Below, piece by piece: positions 8,707 to 17,960 of a stretch of 34,782 nucleotides of DNA (positions are counted from its first letter, which is position 1; the number at the start of each line of letters is the position of its first letter). The stretch spans positions 1-34,782 of the forward strand of contig JAPLSQ010000007.1 of assembly GCA_026398535.1 (NCBI GenBank). Direction: 5' to 3'. Both the position numbers and the translations under genes were made by a program. Source of the stretch: Candidatus Sumerlaeota bacterium (lineage in GTDB: Bacteria; Sumerlaeota; Sumerlaeia; Sumerlaeales; Sumerlaeaceae). The notes below the pieces were generated by a model that saw nothing but the letters and a program-made list of their open reading frames with translations, was not told the origin of the DNA and made no database searches.

Positions 8707-9840
8707 ATGATGACTGAAAGCGGATACCTGAAGACGGATGAAATGCTCATCAACATGGGCCCGCAGCACCCATCGACGCATGGCGTGTTGCGTCTTATTA
8801 TCCGTACCGATGGCGAGGTTGTCCGCGCGGCCACACCGTTTATCGGATACCTTCACCGTTGCAAGGAGAAGTACGGCGAGGCGCTGACCTATCCGCAGTA
8901 CATCCCGTATACGGATCGCATGGACTACCTTGCCGCGATGTCGAACAATTTCGCTTTCTGCTGGGCGGTCGAGAAACTCGGTGGCATTGCCTCCACAGAG
9001 CGCGCCGAGTACATCCGCGTTGCCGTCAATGAGCTTCAGCGCATTGCCTCGCATCTTGTGGCTTTCGGAACTTATGGGCTCGATCTGGGCGCTTTCACGC
9101 CCTTCGTTTATGCTTTTCGCGAGCGCGAGCGCATTCTCGACATTTTCGAGCGTATATGCGGCGCGCGGCTGACCTGTTCCTATGGCCGCATCGGCGGCGT
9201 GATGCGCGATATGGACGACACGGCCATCGCGATGGCCCGCAGCTTCATCGACGACTTTGATTCAAAGTGGGACGACTACAACGCGCTGCTTTCCAACAAT
9301 GCAATTTTCGTGAAACGCACGGCGAACGTCGGCGTCATGACCGCCGAACAGGCGGTGGCATGGGGCTGCACAGGCCCAATGCTGCGCGGCAGCGGCGCGG
9401 CTTATGACATTAGAAAAGCCGAACCCTACTCCATTTATGACCGTTTTGAGTTCGATGTGCCGACGGGCCGCGGCCTGATGGGCACGGTGGGCGATTGCTG
9501 GGACCGCTACTGGGTGCGCATGGTCGAGATGAAACAGAGTTCCAGAATCATCCGCCAAGCGCTTGACCAAATGCCGCAGGGGCTATTCCGCAATCCCAAA
9601 GTCAGCAGGATCATCAAGCCGCCATATGGCGAGGTTTATTTCCGCGCTGAAAATCCCCGGGGTGAGCTCGCATTCTATATCGTCTCCACAGGCGACAAAA
9701 AGCCCTACCGCCTGCGCGTGCGCGGCCCCAGCTTCTGCAACCTGAGCGTCATGAATGAAATATCGAAGGATTCGCTGATTGCCGACATCGTGGCCATTGT
9801 CGGGTCGATTGACATCGTGCTGGGGGAAGTGGACAGATGA
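8707..9840 (+). CDS. nuoD: NADH-quinone oxidoreductase subunit D (49-kDa subunit), solitary gene
   Basis: NuoD is part of the connecting module of respiratory complex I and forms much of the quinone site with NuoB. The protein has MGPQHPSTHGVLRL at the N-terminus, with the quinone-site His of the family at residue 21 or 25, and PYTDRMDYLAAM with the quinone-site Tyr at residue 74. CGARLTCSYGRIGG and the closing RGPSFCNL...VGSIDIVLGEVDR blocks follow. The CxxC pairs that bind nickel in related hydrogenases are absent, so it is complex I type. At 377 residues it is slightly short but complete. GGAGGAGGA (8697-8705) serves ATG 8707 or, with better spacing, ATG 8710. The other nuo genes (A, B, C, E-N) are not in this window, which is unusual for complex I. 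Confidence 0.93.
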   Translation: MMTESGYLKTDEMLINMGPQHPSTHGVLRLIIRTDGEVVRAATPFIGYLHRCKEKYGEALTYPQYIPYTDRMDYLAAMSNNFAFCWAVEKLGGIASTERAEYIRVAVNELQRIASHLVAFGTYGLDLGAFTPFVYAFRERERILDIFERICGARLTCSYGRIGGVMRDMDDTAIAMARSFIDDFDSKWDDYNALLSNNAIFVKRTANVGVMTAEQAVAWGCTGPMLRGSGAAYDIRKAEPYSIYDRFEFDVPTGRGLMGTVGDCWDRYWVRMVEMKQSSRIIRQALDQMPQGLFRNPKVSRIIKPPYGEVYFRAENPRGELAFYIVSTGDKKPYRLRVRGPSFCNLSVMNEISKDSLIADIVAIVGSIDIVLGEVDR

Positions 9841-9902
9841 TGCCAGGAAACAAGGACACCGGGTCATCGCGCAGAATTGTCAGGACCTCCAGATCCGGCA
9901 TA

Positions 9903-9930
9903 CTTGGCGTTCTTTGCGTCTTGGCGAGAA
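9903..9930. repeat. Intergenic motif of alternating CTTGGCG/CTTTGCG units
   Basis: In the 289-bp gap between nuoD and gap, the sequence CTTGGCGTTCTTTGCG runs on into TCTTGGCGAGAA. It contains three near-identical 7-mers (CTTGGCG, CTTTGCG, CTTGGCG). I recall this pattern (in reverse, CGCCAAGACGCAAAG) as a dispersed intergenic motif in unrelated bacterial genomes. That recollection is not verified here, and only one copy is present in this window. The rest of the gap, especially 10020-10115, is AT-rich and probably carries the gap promoter, but I cannot pick convincing -35/-10 boxes. Confidence 0.35.
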
Positions 9931-10060
9931 AAATATCACAAAAGAAGTTCTGAATGTGTCGTCCGGTCTGGATTGCCCCGCCCGGTCAAAATCGGAAAAA
10001 AGACACCATGAAAACGCGAATCGCCAATTTTGGGAATAAAACGCTGTAAGCGCATATTGA

Positions 10061-11134
<1,074 letters not shown>

Positions 11135-11149
11135 TTCACACTATCCGTC

Positions 11150-11182
11150 GGGGCGCGCGCCGCATATCGCGGCGCGCGCCCC
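11150..11182 (+). terminator. GC-rich hairpin downstream of gap
   Basis: A perfect 14-bp stem, GGGGCGCGCGCCGC (11150-11163) with GCGGCGCGCGCCCC (11169-11182), has a 5-base loop ATATC. It starts 16 bases after the gap stop codon. The downstream run GGTTTGCCTTGT is only moderately T-rich, so it may be an imperfect intrinsic terminator or an mRNA 3'-end stabiliser. The remaining 253 bases to tpiA show no further gene that I can support. Confidence 0.5.
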
Positions 11183-11435
11183 GGTTTGCCTTGTGTTGAG
11201 CACGGTTGCTGGCTTTTTCGTTATCCGGGGCGTTCTGAAGGTGATGTGATCATGAAGGCGTCTTGGGGAACGGCATGGAGTGTGCAGCAAAACGGCAGCA
11301 AATTGCCGTGGTCCAAAACTGGAAGCGCGCGATGCGCCATGGCGGACTTCCGTTTTTGTCACATCATATGCGTTGCGGGTCATGCCCTTGGCATTTTATG
11401 ACTCATTATCAACTAACTAAACAATGGAGCTTGTC

Positions 11436-12188
11436 ATGGCACGTTTGCCGATTATTGCCGGAAACTGGAAGATGTATAAAACGCGGGGTGAGGCGGCTGA
11501 ACTCGCAAAGACGCTTGTGAGCGCTGCCGGGGCGGTCAGCAATGTTGAGGTTGTTTTGTGCCCGACGTATACCAGCCTTGAAACAGTGGCGCAGGCCATC
11601 GGCGGCAGCCGGATCAAGCTTGGCGCGCAGAACTGCCATTTTGAGGAGCAGGGCGCCTTCACGGGAGAAATTTCCGTGCCGATGCTCAAGGAGATCGGGT
11701 GCGCCTATGTGATCATCGGCCACTCGGAGCGCCGCCAGTATTATGCCGAGACGGACGAGAACATCAACAAGAAGGCGCTGGCGCTGTACAAGCATGGCCT
11801 GACGCCGATCATCTGTGTGGGTGAGACATTGGCGCAACGCCAGGCCAACAAGACGGCGGAAGTCGTGACTGCGCAGTTGCGCGGGTGCCTGAGCGGTCTT
11901 CCCGCTGACAAGGCGGCCGCATCGGTCATCGCTTACGAGCCAGTGTGGGCCATTGGCACGGGCGTGGTTGCCACGAAAGAACAGGCGCAGGAGGCTCATG
12001 CTATCATCCGCGCACTCGTTGCTGAAATGTTTTCCAAGGACGTCGCCGATAAAATCCGTATTCAGTACGGCGGGAGCGTCAAACCTGACAACGTCAGCGA
12101 ATTGATGGCCGAGCCCGACATCGACGGCGCACTCGTGGGCGGCGCAAGCCTCAAGGCCGATTCATTCACGGCCATCGTCAAGTTCTAA
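11436..12188 (+). CDS. tpiA: Triosephosphate isomerase
   Basis: This cytoplasmic enzyme interconverts dihydroxyacetone phosphate and glyceraldehyde 3-phosphate. The 250-residue protein opens with LPIIAGNWKMYKT (substrate Lys12). It has the electrophile His96 in IIGHSERR and the catalytic base Glu168 in AYEPVWAIGTG, followed by the phosphate-gripping loop and RIQYGGSVKPDN. I chose ATG 11436 because GGAG at 11426-11429 lies 6 bases upstream; an in-frame ATG at 11424 would overlap that site. The stop is 42 bases before pfp, so tpiA and pfp are probably co-transcribed. Confidence 0.96.
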   Translation: MARLPIIAGNWKMYKTRGEAAELAKTLVSAAGAVSNVEVVLCPTYTSLETVAQAIGGSRIKLGAQNCHFEEQGAFTGEISVPMLKEIGCAYVIIGHSERRQYYAETDENINKKALALYKHGLTPIICVGETLAQRQANKTAEVVTAQLRGCLSGLPADKAAASVIAYEPVWAIGTGVVATKEQAQEAHAIIRALVAEMFSKDVADKIRIQYGGSVKPDNVSELMAEPDIDGALVGGASLKADSFTAIVKF

Positions 12189-12230
12189 TTGGTCACTTCA
12201 TATCACCAGAGAGGATAATATTCGATTCTG

Positions 12231-13901
12231 ATGAGCGACTGCACGATTTCTCCTCTGCAAAAGGCGCGGCTGAGTTACGCGCCCAAAATGCCCGGCATCC
12301 TTCGCGGCGGCAAATGCGCCGTGAGTCAGGGCAAAGTCATCATGCCTCCGGGCAATTCCATCAAAATTAAGGAGATGTTTCCCAAAACATACGGGAAACC
12401 GCTGGTGACGCTGTGTGAGGGCGGTGGCGGTTCGCTTGGCTCATCGCCGCTCACGGTGGGCGTTGTTCTCAGCGGCGGTCCCGCGCCGGGCGGTCATAAC
12501 GCGATCGCGGGTCTTTTTGACGCGCTCAAGGCCGCCAATCCGGCCAGCAGACTTGTCGGATTCCTTAACGGCCCCAAGGGCGTGATGATGAACAAGAGCA
12601 GGGAAATCACGAAGGAGCTGGCGGCGCAGTACCGCAACACGGGCGGATTTGACATGATCGGGAGCGGGCGCGACAAAATCGAGACGGCCGAAGAGCTTGC
12701 CGCATGCGCGAAAACCGCGGTCGAGACAGGTCTCAACGCGCTGGTGATCGTGGGCGGCGACGACTCGAACACCAATGCCGCCATCCTCGCGGAATATTGC
12801 GAGGCGATCAAGATTGCAATGCGGGTCATTGGTTTGCCGAAGACGATCGACGGCGATATGCGCAACGAGTATATCGAGGCGTCCTTTGGGTTCGACACAG
12901 CCACGAGAACCTACGCGAAACTTGTCGGCAATGTGTGCCGCGACGCGATGTCCTCGCGCAAATACTACCACTTTATCAAGCTCATGGGCCGCTCGGCCAG
13001 CCATGTTGCGCTGGAAGTGGCGCTTCAGACTCAACCCAATATGGCCATCATCTCCGAAGAACTTCAGGCAAGAAAGCAGACCTTCAGCGATGTGGTTGAT
13101 CAGATTGTTGATGTGATCTGCCGCCGCGCGGCGTCTGGCAAGAATTATGGGGTCATCGTCATCCCCGAGGGCTTGCTTGAGTTCCTTGATGACTTCAAAT
13201 CCTTTTTGAAGGAGTTAGGCCTCAAACTTGGCGAGGAGGAGTCGTCGCTTGCGGCGCTGGCCAACGAGAAGGAGCGGCGCGAGCATCTGCACTCCAAGCT
13301 TTCGAAGGATTCGGCCAAGGTCTACCGTTCCCTGCCGGTTGGCGTGCAGGAGGTTTTATTGCGGCGCGACCCCCACGGAAATGTTGTTGTGTCACAAATT
13401 GAGAGCGAAAAAGCGATCATTGAATATGTCACTGAGAAGATCGAAGCGCTTGCGAAGGAGGGGAAGTTCAAGGGCAAATTCGCCGCTCTTGGGCATTTCT
13501 TCGGCTATGAGGGGCGTTGCGGATTCCCGTCGAATTTTGACGCGGATTACACCTATTGCCTGGGTTATGCGGGCGTCCAGTTGATCCGCGCGGGCCTGAC
13601 AGGGTACACGGTTTCAGCGCTTAATCTGGCCGGGCCGGCAGAGGAGTGGATTTTCGGAGGCGTGCCCATCACGTCGATGCTGACGCTGGAAAACCGAAAA
13701 GGGCAATGGAAACCGGTGATCAAAAAGCACTTGGCGGATCTCGAAGGCGGACCGTTCAAGAGATTTGCCGCGGAGCGTGATAAATGGGCGATCGGGGATG
13801 TCTACAAATTCCCCGGCGACATCCAGTTCTTCGGTCCGTCGGAGCTGACTGATGCCCGAACGCTGACGCTTCAACTCGAGGCTGCGGCGAAAAAGCGGTA
13901 A
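12231..13901 (+). CDS. pfp: Pyrophosphate-dependent 6-phosphofructokinase (long PFP type)
   Basis: This enzyme catalyses reversible phosphorylation of fructose 6-phosphate with pyrophosphate, so it can serve glycolysis and gluconeogenesis. The 556-residue length matches the long PFP clade of spirochaetes, chlamydiae and plants, not ATP-PFK (about 320). Visible motifs are the phosphate loop SGGPAPGGHN (residues 81-90), GGDDSN (175-180), where Asp replaces the Gly that allows ATP binding, and the PPi signature PKTIDGD with Lys204. A GRSASHVALEVALQ block follows. AGAGGA ends 15 bases before ATG 12231, which is rather far. The SPLQKARLSYAPKMP leader matches the family N-terminus, so this start is kept. 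It follows tpiA by 42 bases, which supports a glycolytic operon. Confidence 0.95.
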   Translation: MSDCTISPLQKARLSYAPKMPGILRGGKCAVSQGKVIMPPGNSIKIKEMFPKTYGKPLVTLCEGGGGSLGSSPLTVGVVLSGGPAPGGHNAIAGLFDALKAANPASRLVGFLNGPKGVMMNKSREITKELAAQYRNTGGFDMIGSGRDKIETAEELAACAKTAVETGLNALVIVGGDDSNTNAAILAEYCEAIKIAMRVIGLPKTIDGDMRNEYIEASFGFDTATRTYAKLVGNVCRDAMSSRKYYHFIKLMGRSASHVALEVALQTQPNMAIISEELQARKQTFSDVVDQIVDVICRRAASGKNYGVIVIPEGLLEFLDDFKSFLKELGLKLGEEESSLAALANEKERREHLHSKLSKDSAKVYRSLPVGVQEVLLRRDPHGNVVVSQIESEKAIIEYVTEKIEALAKEGKFKGKFAALGHFFGYEGRCGFPSNFDADYTYCLGYAGVQLIRAGLTGYTVSALNLAGPAEEWIFGGVPITSMLTLENRKGQWKPVIKKHLADLEGGPFKRFAAERDKWAIGDVYKFPGDIQFFGPSELTDARTLTLQLEAAAKKR

Positions 13902-14024
13902 ACAGCTTTTTTAATAAGAACAGATCAGCGCCCTGATGGTGAGCCAACCGTCAGGTCGCGGTCTTGTTTCGACCCGCTTGACGATTGCAAGAAAAAGTCC
14001 GCGCGCCCAACCGGCTCTTTCCGG

Positions 14025-14699
14025 TTATTGCTGTTTGTAAACGGGACCAGCCTCCCGCATATAGACGAAGAGTTTTACGAGCCCTTGGAGCATCTGCTTC
14101 ATGTCGATGCCGATAAGGTATTCGGGATCGTTTGAGGCGACCGGTCCCGCGATAAGCGAGCTGCCTGGATGAAGCCGTCTGTCGGCGAATTCCATGAGAA
14201 TGCGGCAGGATTTGGGTTCGATGAGCCTGCCCTCCAGTTGGATTTCAGTCGCGCCCGCGCCGAATCCCACGAGCACGCGCGCCAAGCCGAAGCCGGCGTT
14301 GATTTGTGTGACGCGAAGCTCGAGGATGAGCGCGCCATCGCGAACAGTGCGGAAGTAAGGATCGGTTGACACAAACTCAAAAATACCTGCGCCGCGCAAC
14401 TGGCGTTCAAGCACCGTCCGGAACGCGGCGCCAAGCCGCATGGCGTTGCCGCGGTCGCTTTCGCCTTTCATGCGATAGGCGGCCGGATCGGCCATGACGG
14501 GCGTGATGTAAAGGCGCCGGTAATCGCGGATGTCGAATTCAGGATTGATCCAGACCTGTTCAATCGGCACGCCGCCGATGTGCTCAAGACGGTGATAATC
14601 CTGCAGAAATCCTGTCTTGTGGACTGTGGCTGAGCGCGCGGGCGTCCACGCGCACATCAGCAGGCAGAGAAAATAAAATATATGGAGGTGTCGGCACAT
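14025..14699 (-). CDS. Secreted DUF3313-family protein
   Basis: This 224-residue protein has a typical signal peptide (about residues 1-24, ending ARSA). The mature part begins with the DUF3313 pattern GFLQDYHRLE, followed by VWINPEFDIRDYRRLYITPV. The family's beta-rich middle with LILELRVTQINAGFG comes next. Members are small envelope proteins of unknown function, often lipoproteins; this one lacks a lipobox Cys at the cleavage site. A hairpin AACCGG/CCGGTT overlaps the stop codon at about 14009-14026. There is no clear ribosome-binding site before ATG 14699. It is divergent from the pseudopilin gene across a 157-bp AT-rich region. Confidence 0.75.
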   Translation of the reverse strand: MCRHLHIFYFLCLLMCAWTPARSATVHKTGFLQDYHRLEHIGGVPIEQVWINPEFDIRDYRRLYITPVMADPAAYRMKGESDRGNAMRLGAAFRTVLERQLRGAGIFEFVSTDPYFRTVRDGALILELRVTQINAGFGLARVLVGFGAGATEIQLEGRLIEPKSCRILMEFADRRLHPGSSLIAGPVASNDPEYLIGIDMKQMLQGLVKLFVYMREAGPVYKQQ

Positions 14700-14778
14700 G
14701 GTTTGTTTTTCGGGATTTTGCGGGCTGAATTACAAGCGAAAATTGCATGCAAGTTTATCTTGCACGTTTAATTTTAAT

Positions 14779-14807
14779 TTGTCAACAATAGAAGGTTTTG
14801 CTATATT
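14779..14807 (+). promoter_or_regulatory. Sigma-70-type promoter of the pseudopilin gene
   Basis: TTGTCA (14779-14784) and TATATT (14802-14807) are separated by exactly 17 bases, and each matches the consensus at five of six positions. The region is markedly AT-rich against a GC-rich background. Predicted transcription starts near 14814, giving an mRNA leader of about 43 bases that contains the AAAAGGG ribosome-binding site at 14845-14851. Confidence 0.7.
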
Positions 14808-14856
14808 ATGAGCAAAGAAACCAAATTTTTTGGTAAGGAGATCAAAAAGGGTTAAT

Positions 14857-15456
14857 ATGAAGAAAGCGTTTACTCTTATCGAATTGCTGATCGTTGTCGC
14901 GATCATCGCCATTCTTGCCGCCATCGCGGTGCCCAACTTTCTCGAGGCGCAGACGCGCAGCAAGGTTGCGCGCGCCTTTGCGGATATCAGAACCATATCA
15001 CTCGGTATGGAAGCTTATTCCTCCGACAACAATAACAAGTATCCTTTTGACTGGGACAGCCGCGGCTGGCCTTGGTATGTGACGGATTGTTTGTCAACAC
15101 CCATCGCCTACATCAATTCGGCATCCATCCTCACCGACCTTTTCCGCGCCGGCGTGCAGGGCGGAGTCAACGCCCAGCGCTATCGCTATGTGAATTATGT
15201 GGCCAACATGACGCCAGCTTGGCTGCCCTGCCCGTTCCCGGGTCCCTACAGAACACGCTGGGACGGGACCGATTACTCGGCAGGGGCGAAATTGGGCATG
15301 GACAAGTGGGGCCAATGGAAGATCACCTCGGCCGGCCCGGATAAAATAGCGAACACTAACTTCTTTACTGAAGATCTGATCTACGACCCGTCTAATGGCA
15401 CAATTTCCGGCGGGGACATCATCCGCTCGCAGAAATACGGCCAGCGAAGCAAGTAG
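14857..15456 (+). CDS. Type II secretion/type IV pilin-like pseudopilin (GspG-like)
   Basis: The 199-residue protein starts with a prepilin leader, MKKA, cleaved before FTLIELLIVVAIIAILAAIA. The Glu at mature position 5 and the hydrophobic helix are intact. The -1 residue is Ala instead of the classic Gly. The C-terminal region (AYSSDNNNKYPFDW, later ITSAGPDKIANTNFF) resembles the GspG-like proteins that occur in many copies in PVC and candidate-phylum genomes. I chose ATG 14857 for the leader and the RBS 6 bases upstream; a TTG at 14830 would add nine residues before the leader. There is no prepilin peptidase or secretion ATPase nearby, so the substrate or filament it serves is unknown. Confidence 0.9.
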   Translation: MKKAFTLIELLIVVAIIAILAAIAVPNFLEAQTRSKVARAFADIRTISLGMEAYSSDNNNKYPFDWDSRGWPWYVTDCLSTPIAYINSASILTDLFRAGVQGGVNAQRYRYVNYVANMTPAWLPCPFPGPYRTRWDGTDYSAGAKLGMDKWGQWKITSAGPDKIANTNFFTEDLIYDPSNGTISGGDIIRSQKYGQRSK

Positions 15457-15508
15457 CAGCGCAACGGAGCCGGTTCTTCTGCGGGCACAAGCTGCCTGCC
15501 GGACCACA

Positions 15509-15529
15509 AACACCTGTTGTGTTGGTGTT
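15509..15529 (+). terminator. Possible terminator between converging genes
   Basis: AACACC (15509-15514) pairs with GGTGTT (15524-15529) around a 9-base loop and is followed by ATTGTTGTT. It lies between the pseudopilin gene and the converging membrane protein gene and overlaps the latter's stop codon. The stem is short, so this is tentative. Confidence 0.3.
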
Positions 15530-16601
15530 ATTGTTGTTCGACCGGCTGGTTGTTGGATTCCGCGTCGTATTCCTGGCGCGGCGCGACAATGGGCAGGATG
15601 GGAACTGACTCGCTGGCGCGCCGCGCCTCCTGTGTTTCGCGGATCATGTAGAGCAGCACGGCGCGGTTGGGGAAATAATGGCGTGTGCGGAAAGCCGTTC
15701 GCAACCTCGGCTTTTTTCCCATTGTTGCCATGATGCGCAACGTGTTGTCTTCCGCCTCGATTTCGGTGATGGAATCGATGGGAATCGTGCGCACGGGCCA
15801 TCGCCGGCGCATGACATAGATATTGTCGGGGTCGACGGCCAACTCGCGATAAAAGAGCCTTAACAGGCAGAGAAGGGCAAAGAAGATCGATGCGGCAAGC
15901 GCCCCGGGTCTCGCCCACGCCCATGGGTGCATCCATGCCCGGTCAAGCCCCCACAATGCCAGAAGCGACGCGGCGGCCGCGGCGTAGATCAGCGCGCGTG
16001 TTCCCGTTCCCGGCTCGCGCAGTGAAAAGCGCGCCACGCCGCCGTGGTCGGGCATGGCCGCGCGTTTGCGTGCCGCGATGGCGGGCACGGACACCATCAC
16101 CGCCATACGCTCGACATGGTGGAACGCCGTGAATTGCCGGTTGTTGATGCGCATGCAACGCCGCCATGGCGTGTAACGGCGGGGTAACGCATAGATGAAG
16201 ATTTCTTTTTTAGCGGCGCCGCGGCCTTCCATGATGCGCTCGGTGTGCTCGATGAGGATTTCATCCACGCCGCTCCATGCGAGCGACCGCGGCGGCATGA
16301 GCGGGAACCGCCGCGTGATGGCGCTTGTGGTGACCGTGAGCGTTTCGAAGCCGGCATACCACCACAGCAGGATGGGCAGGCTCAGGAGGGATGCGCCCCA
16401 TAGAGCGCGGTGGTAAGTCACGCCGTGCGACGCAAGCCATTGGATGCTGTTGCGCATGATCTGCGCCGCCATGGCGGCACTGCCGGGCGCCAGGTTGCCC
16501 GACATGAAAACGACAACGCCCCATACCGCCAGCAACAGGAAGAAAGGGAGCGCCTTGCGCCACAATGGCTTGCGGAAAATGTATCGGGTGCCAGGTTCCA
16601 A
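15528..16601 (-). CDS. Membrane protein with two PH-like (bPH_2-type) domains
   Basis: This 357-residue protein is built as a tandem. A hydrophobic pair (about residues 16-35 and 65-85) leads into a beta-rich region with TVTTSAITRRFPL and LAWSGVDEILIEH. A second hydrophobic pair (about 205-250) leads into a similar unit with LAVDPDNIYVMRRRWPVRTI and PIDSITEIEAEDNTLRI. This two-fold layout resembles bacterial PH-like membrane proteins (YdbS/DUF304 type), whose function is largely unknown. The start is a TTG at 16599-16601, supported by AAGGA (16609-16613) 7 bases upstream. The tail is polar and Gln-rich. It is transcribed against the pseudopilin gene. Confidence 0.55.
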   Translation of the reverse strand: MEPGTRYIFRKPLWRKALPFFLLLAVWGVVVFMSGNLAPGSAAMAAQIMRNSIQWLASHGVTYHRALWGASLLSLPILLWWYAGFETLTVTTSAITRRFPLMPPRSLAWSGVDEILIEHTERIMEGRGAAKKEIFIYALPRRYTPWRRCMRINNRQFTAFHHVERMAVMVSVPAIAARKRAAMPDHGGVARFSLREPGTGTRALIYAAAAASLLALWGLDRAWMHPWAWARPGALAASIFFALLCLLRLFYRELAVDPDNIYVMRRRWPVRTIPIDSITEIEAEDNTLRIMATMGKKPRLRTAFRTRHYFPNRAVLLYMIRETQEARRASESVPILPIVAPRQEYDAESNNQPVEQQ

Positions 16602-16759
16602 TCTTGCGTCCTTATCGTGCGGGTGATTTTATATATGATGATAAGATAATGAGGCTGATGGCCCCGGGAAGTCAATGAAGTATGCGTGGGCGGTCACGGT
16701 GGGAGTGTCTTGATTTGATGGCATGACAATCCGCATGACATATAATGGCCCACAGAGTT

Positions 16760-16776
16760 CCCCCCCCCCCGCGGGG
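16760..16776. repeat. C11 homopolymer ending in CCCCGCGGGG palindrome
   Basis: Eleven consecutive C residues (16760-16770) run into GCGGGG, so the last bases form a CCCC-GC-GGGG palindrome. It lies in the 298-bp gap between the PH-like membrane protein and the prenyltransferase gene, which otherwise shows nothing I can assign. The run is a candidate for slipped-strand length variation or a sequencing-length error. Confidence 0.6.
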
Positions 16777-16899
16777 TTGGATTGAAAAAAAGGCTCTCCC
16801 CTATCAATTACGCACAAGAACCATAACCTAATCAAGATGCGCCCTTGATGAAAGCCGGAACGATTTTGTGAATGACATCCCGGAAGGCGGGCTGTAGTA

Positions 16900-17949
16900 A
16901 TGCGTGCCATGTTAATGAGCGCGAGTTTTCGGTCATATTGGGCGCATCTGCGGCCGCGGTCGTGGCCGGTGGTCTTCGGGCATTATGGCTGTGGCGCTGT
17001 GATTGCGCTGGCCCATTGGCGCGGAGAATCAATTGCTGTTGTTCTGGCACGGGCGCTGACGGGCGGACTGCTGTGGACAATATGCCTTAATGGGGGCACG
17101 CTGGCGTTGAACAGCGCATTTGACAAGGATGAGGGTGACATAGGGTATCTGGACGCCCCGCCGCCGGTTCCGCGGGGCCTTGCCGCCGTTGCGGCCGGGC
17201 TGATGGCGACGGGGGGGGCGCTGAGTCTGGCGCTGACACCCGGCTACGCGGCGGTTTATGGCGCATGTTTCATTCTTTCGCTGCTTTACAGCATGCCGCC
17301 GGCGCGCTTGAAGGCCGTGGCGGGCGCCGATCTTCTTGTGAATATGGCTGGTTATGGCGCGCTGACATTCGCGGCGGGAGCATTGGCGGCCGGCCCCCCC
17401 CCAAGCGGATCCGAAGCGCCCGGATTCCGATGCGGCATATGGGCGCTTGCGGCAAGCTTCGCGTTTCTGTTTGGGGCGTTTTATCCCATGACGCAGATTT
17501 ATCAGATTCCCGAGGATATGGAACGCGGTGATCGTACACTGGCGGTGCGGTTGGGAGCAAGGGGATCGCTATGGTTGTCGTTCGGGATGCTTGGATGCAG
17601 CCTGGCGTCCCAGATGGTTGCCGGGCATGGCGCGCTGCTGGGCGCGCCCCGCTGGGGGATGGCATGCATTGTGCTTGTCTATGCGGCATGGGCGTTTTTC
17701 ACCGCGGATTGGCTGCGCCGCATCGACGATTATCCGGCAAAGAAGGGCATGTATCGGGCGCTGAAATTGTGGGGCGTGACAAGCCTGGTGACGGTGGCGG
17801 CGTTTTCCTTTGGGGAGCATGGCAAGCCCCATGAGGGACACGAACGAGCATGGATGGTGTTATTCCGGTCAGCGAGTACGCCATCAGGTGTGTTCCATGA
17901 TGGCAACTGGTTCATCCAACATTTGACATGCCGGTTTAGCGCTCCTTGA
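16900..17949 (+). CDS. UbiA-superfamily prenyltransferase
   Basis: This 349-residue membrane enzyme has about eight helices. Members of this family attach polyprenyl chains to aromatic acceptors using an all-trans prenyl diphosphate and Mg2+. The first Asp-rich site is NSAFDKDEGD at residues 71-80 (Ser replaces the Asp usual at the second position). The second is QIPEDMERGDRTLAVRLG, which fits MenA/UbiA relatives acting on quinone or chlorin precursors; the acceptor is unknown. The gene contains a G8 run (17211-17218) and a C9 run (17394-17402). The last 40 or so residues extend beyond the final helix and include one copy of the 24-bp repeat, read as RSASTPSG. ATG 16900, 16909 and 16915 are all possible starts and none has a good RBS. 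Its TGA is 12 bases before hom. Confidence 0.72.
   Translation: MRAMLMSASFRSYWAHLRPRSWPVVFGHYGCGAVIALAHWRGESIAVVLARALTGGLLWTICLNGGTLALNSAFDKDEGDIGYLDAPPPVPRGLAAVAAGLMATGGALSLALTPGYAAVYGACFILSLLYSMPPARLKAVAGADLLVNMAGYGALTFAAGALAAGPPPSGSEAPGFRCGIWALAASFAFLFGAFYPMTQIYQIPEDMERGDRTLAVRLGARGSLWLSFGMLGCSLASQMVAGHGALLGAPRWGMACIVLVYAAWAFFTADWLRRIDDYPAKKGMYRALKLWGVTSLVTVAAFSFGEHGKPHEGHERAWMVLFRSASTPSGVFHDGNWFIQHLTCRFSAP
17865..17888 (+). repeat. 24-bp dispersed repeat, copy 1
   Basis: This 24-bp unit begins CCGGTCAGCGAG and ends GCCATCAGG. It is identical to the copies at 22962-22985 and 26681-26704, all on the same strand. Here it lies inside the 3' end of the UbiA-family gene and encodes part of its nonconserved tail. 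Flanking bases are not shared with the other copies beyond the 24 bases. Confidence 0.9.
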
Positions 17950-17960
17950 ATTTGAGCCTT

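Noticed and set aside
11263..11520. Small plus-strand frame between gap and tpiA
   Set aside because: It runs into the tpiA coding region in another frame, lacks a ribosome-binding site and shows no protein-like composition.
13930..13955. CCTGATGG...CCGTCAGG near the end of pfp, at first taken as a fourth copy of the 24-bp repeat
   Set aside because: Only the first eight bases match the reverse complement of the repeat. The rest differs, and it is better seen as a weak hairpin with one G-T pair and no T-tract.
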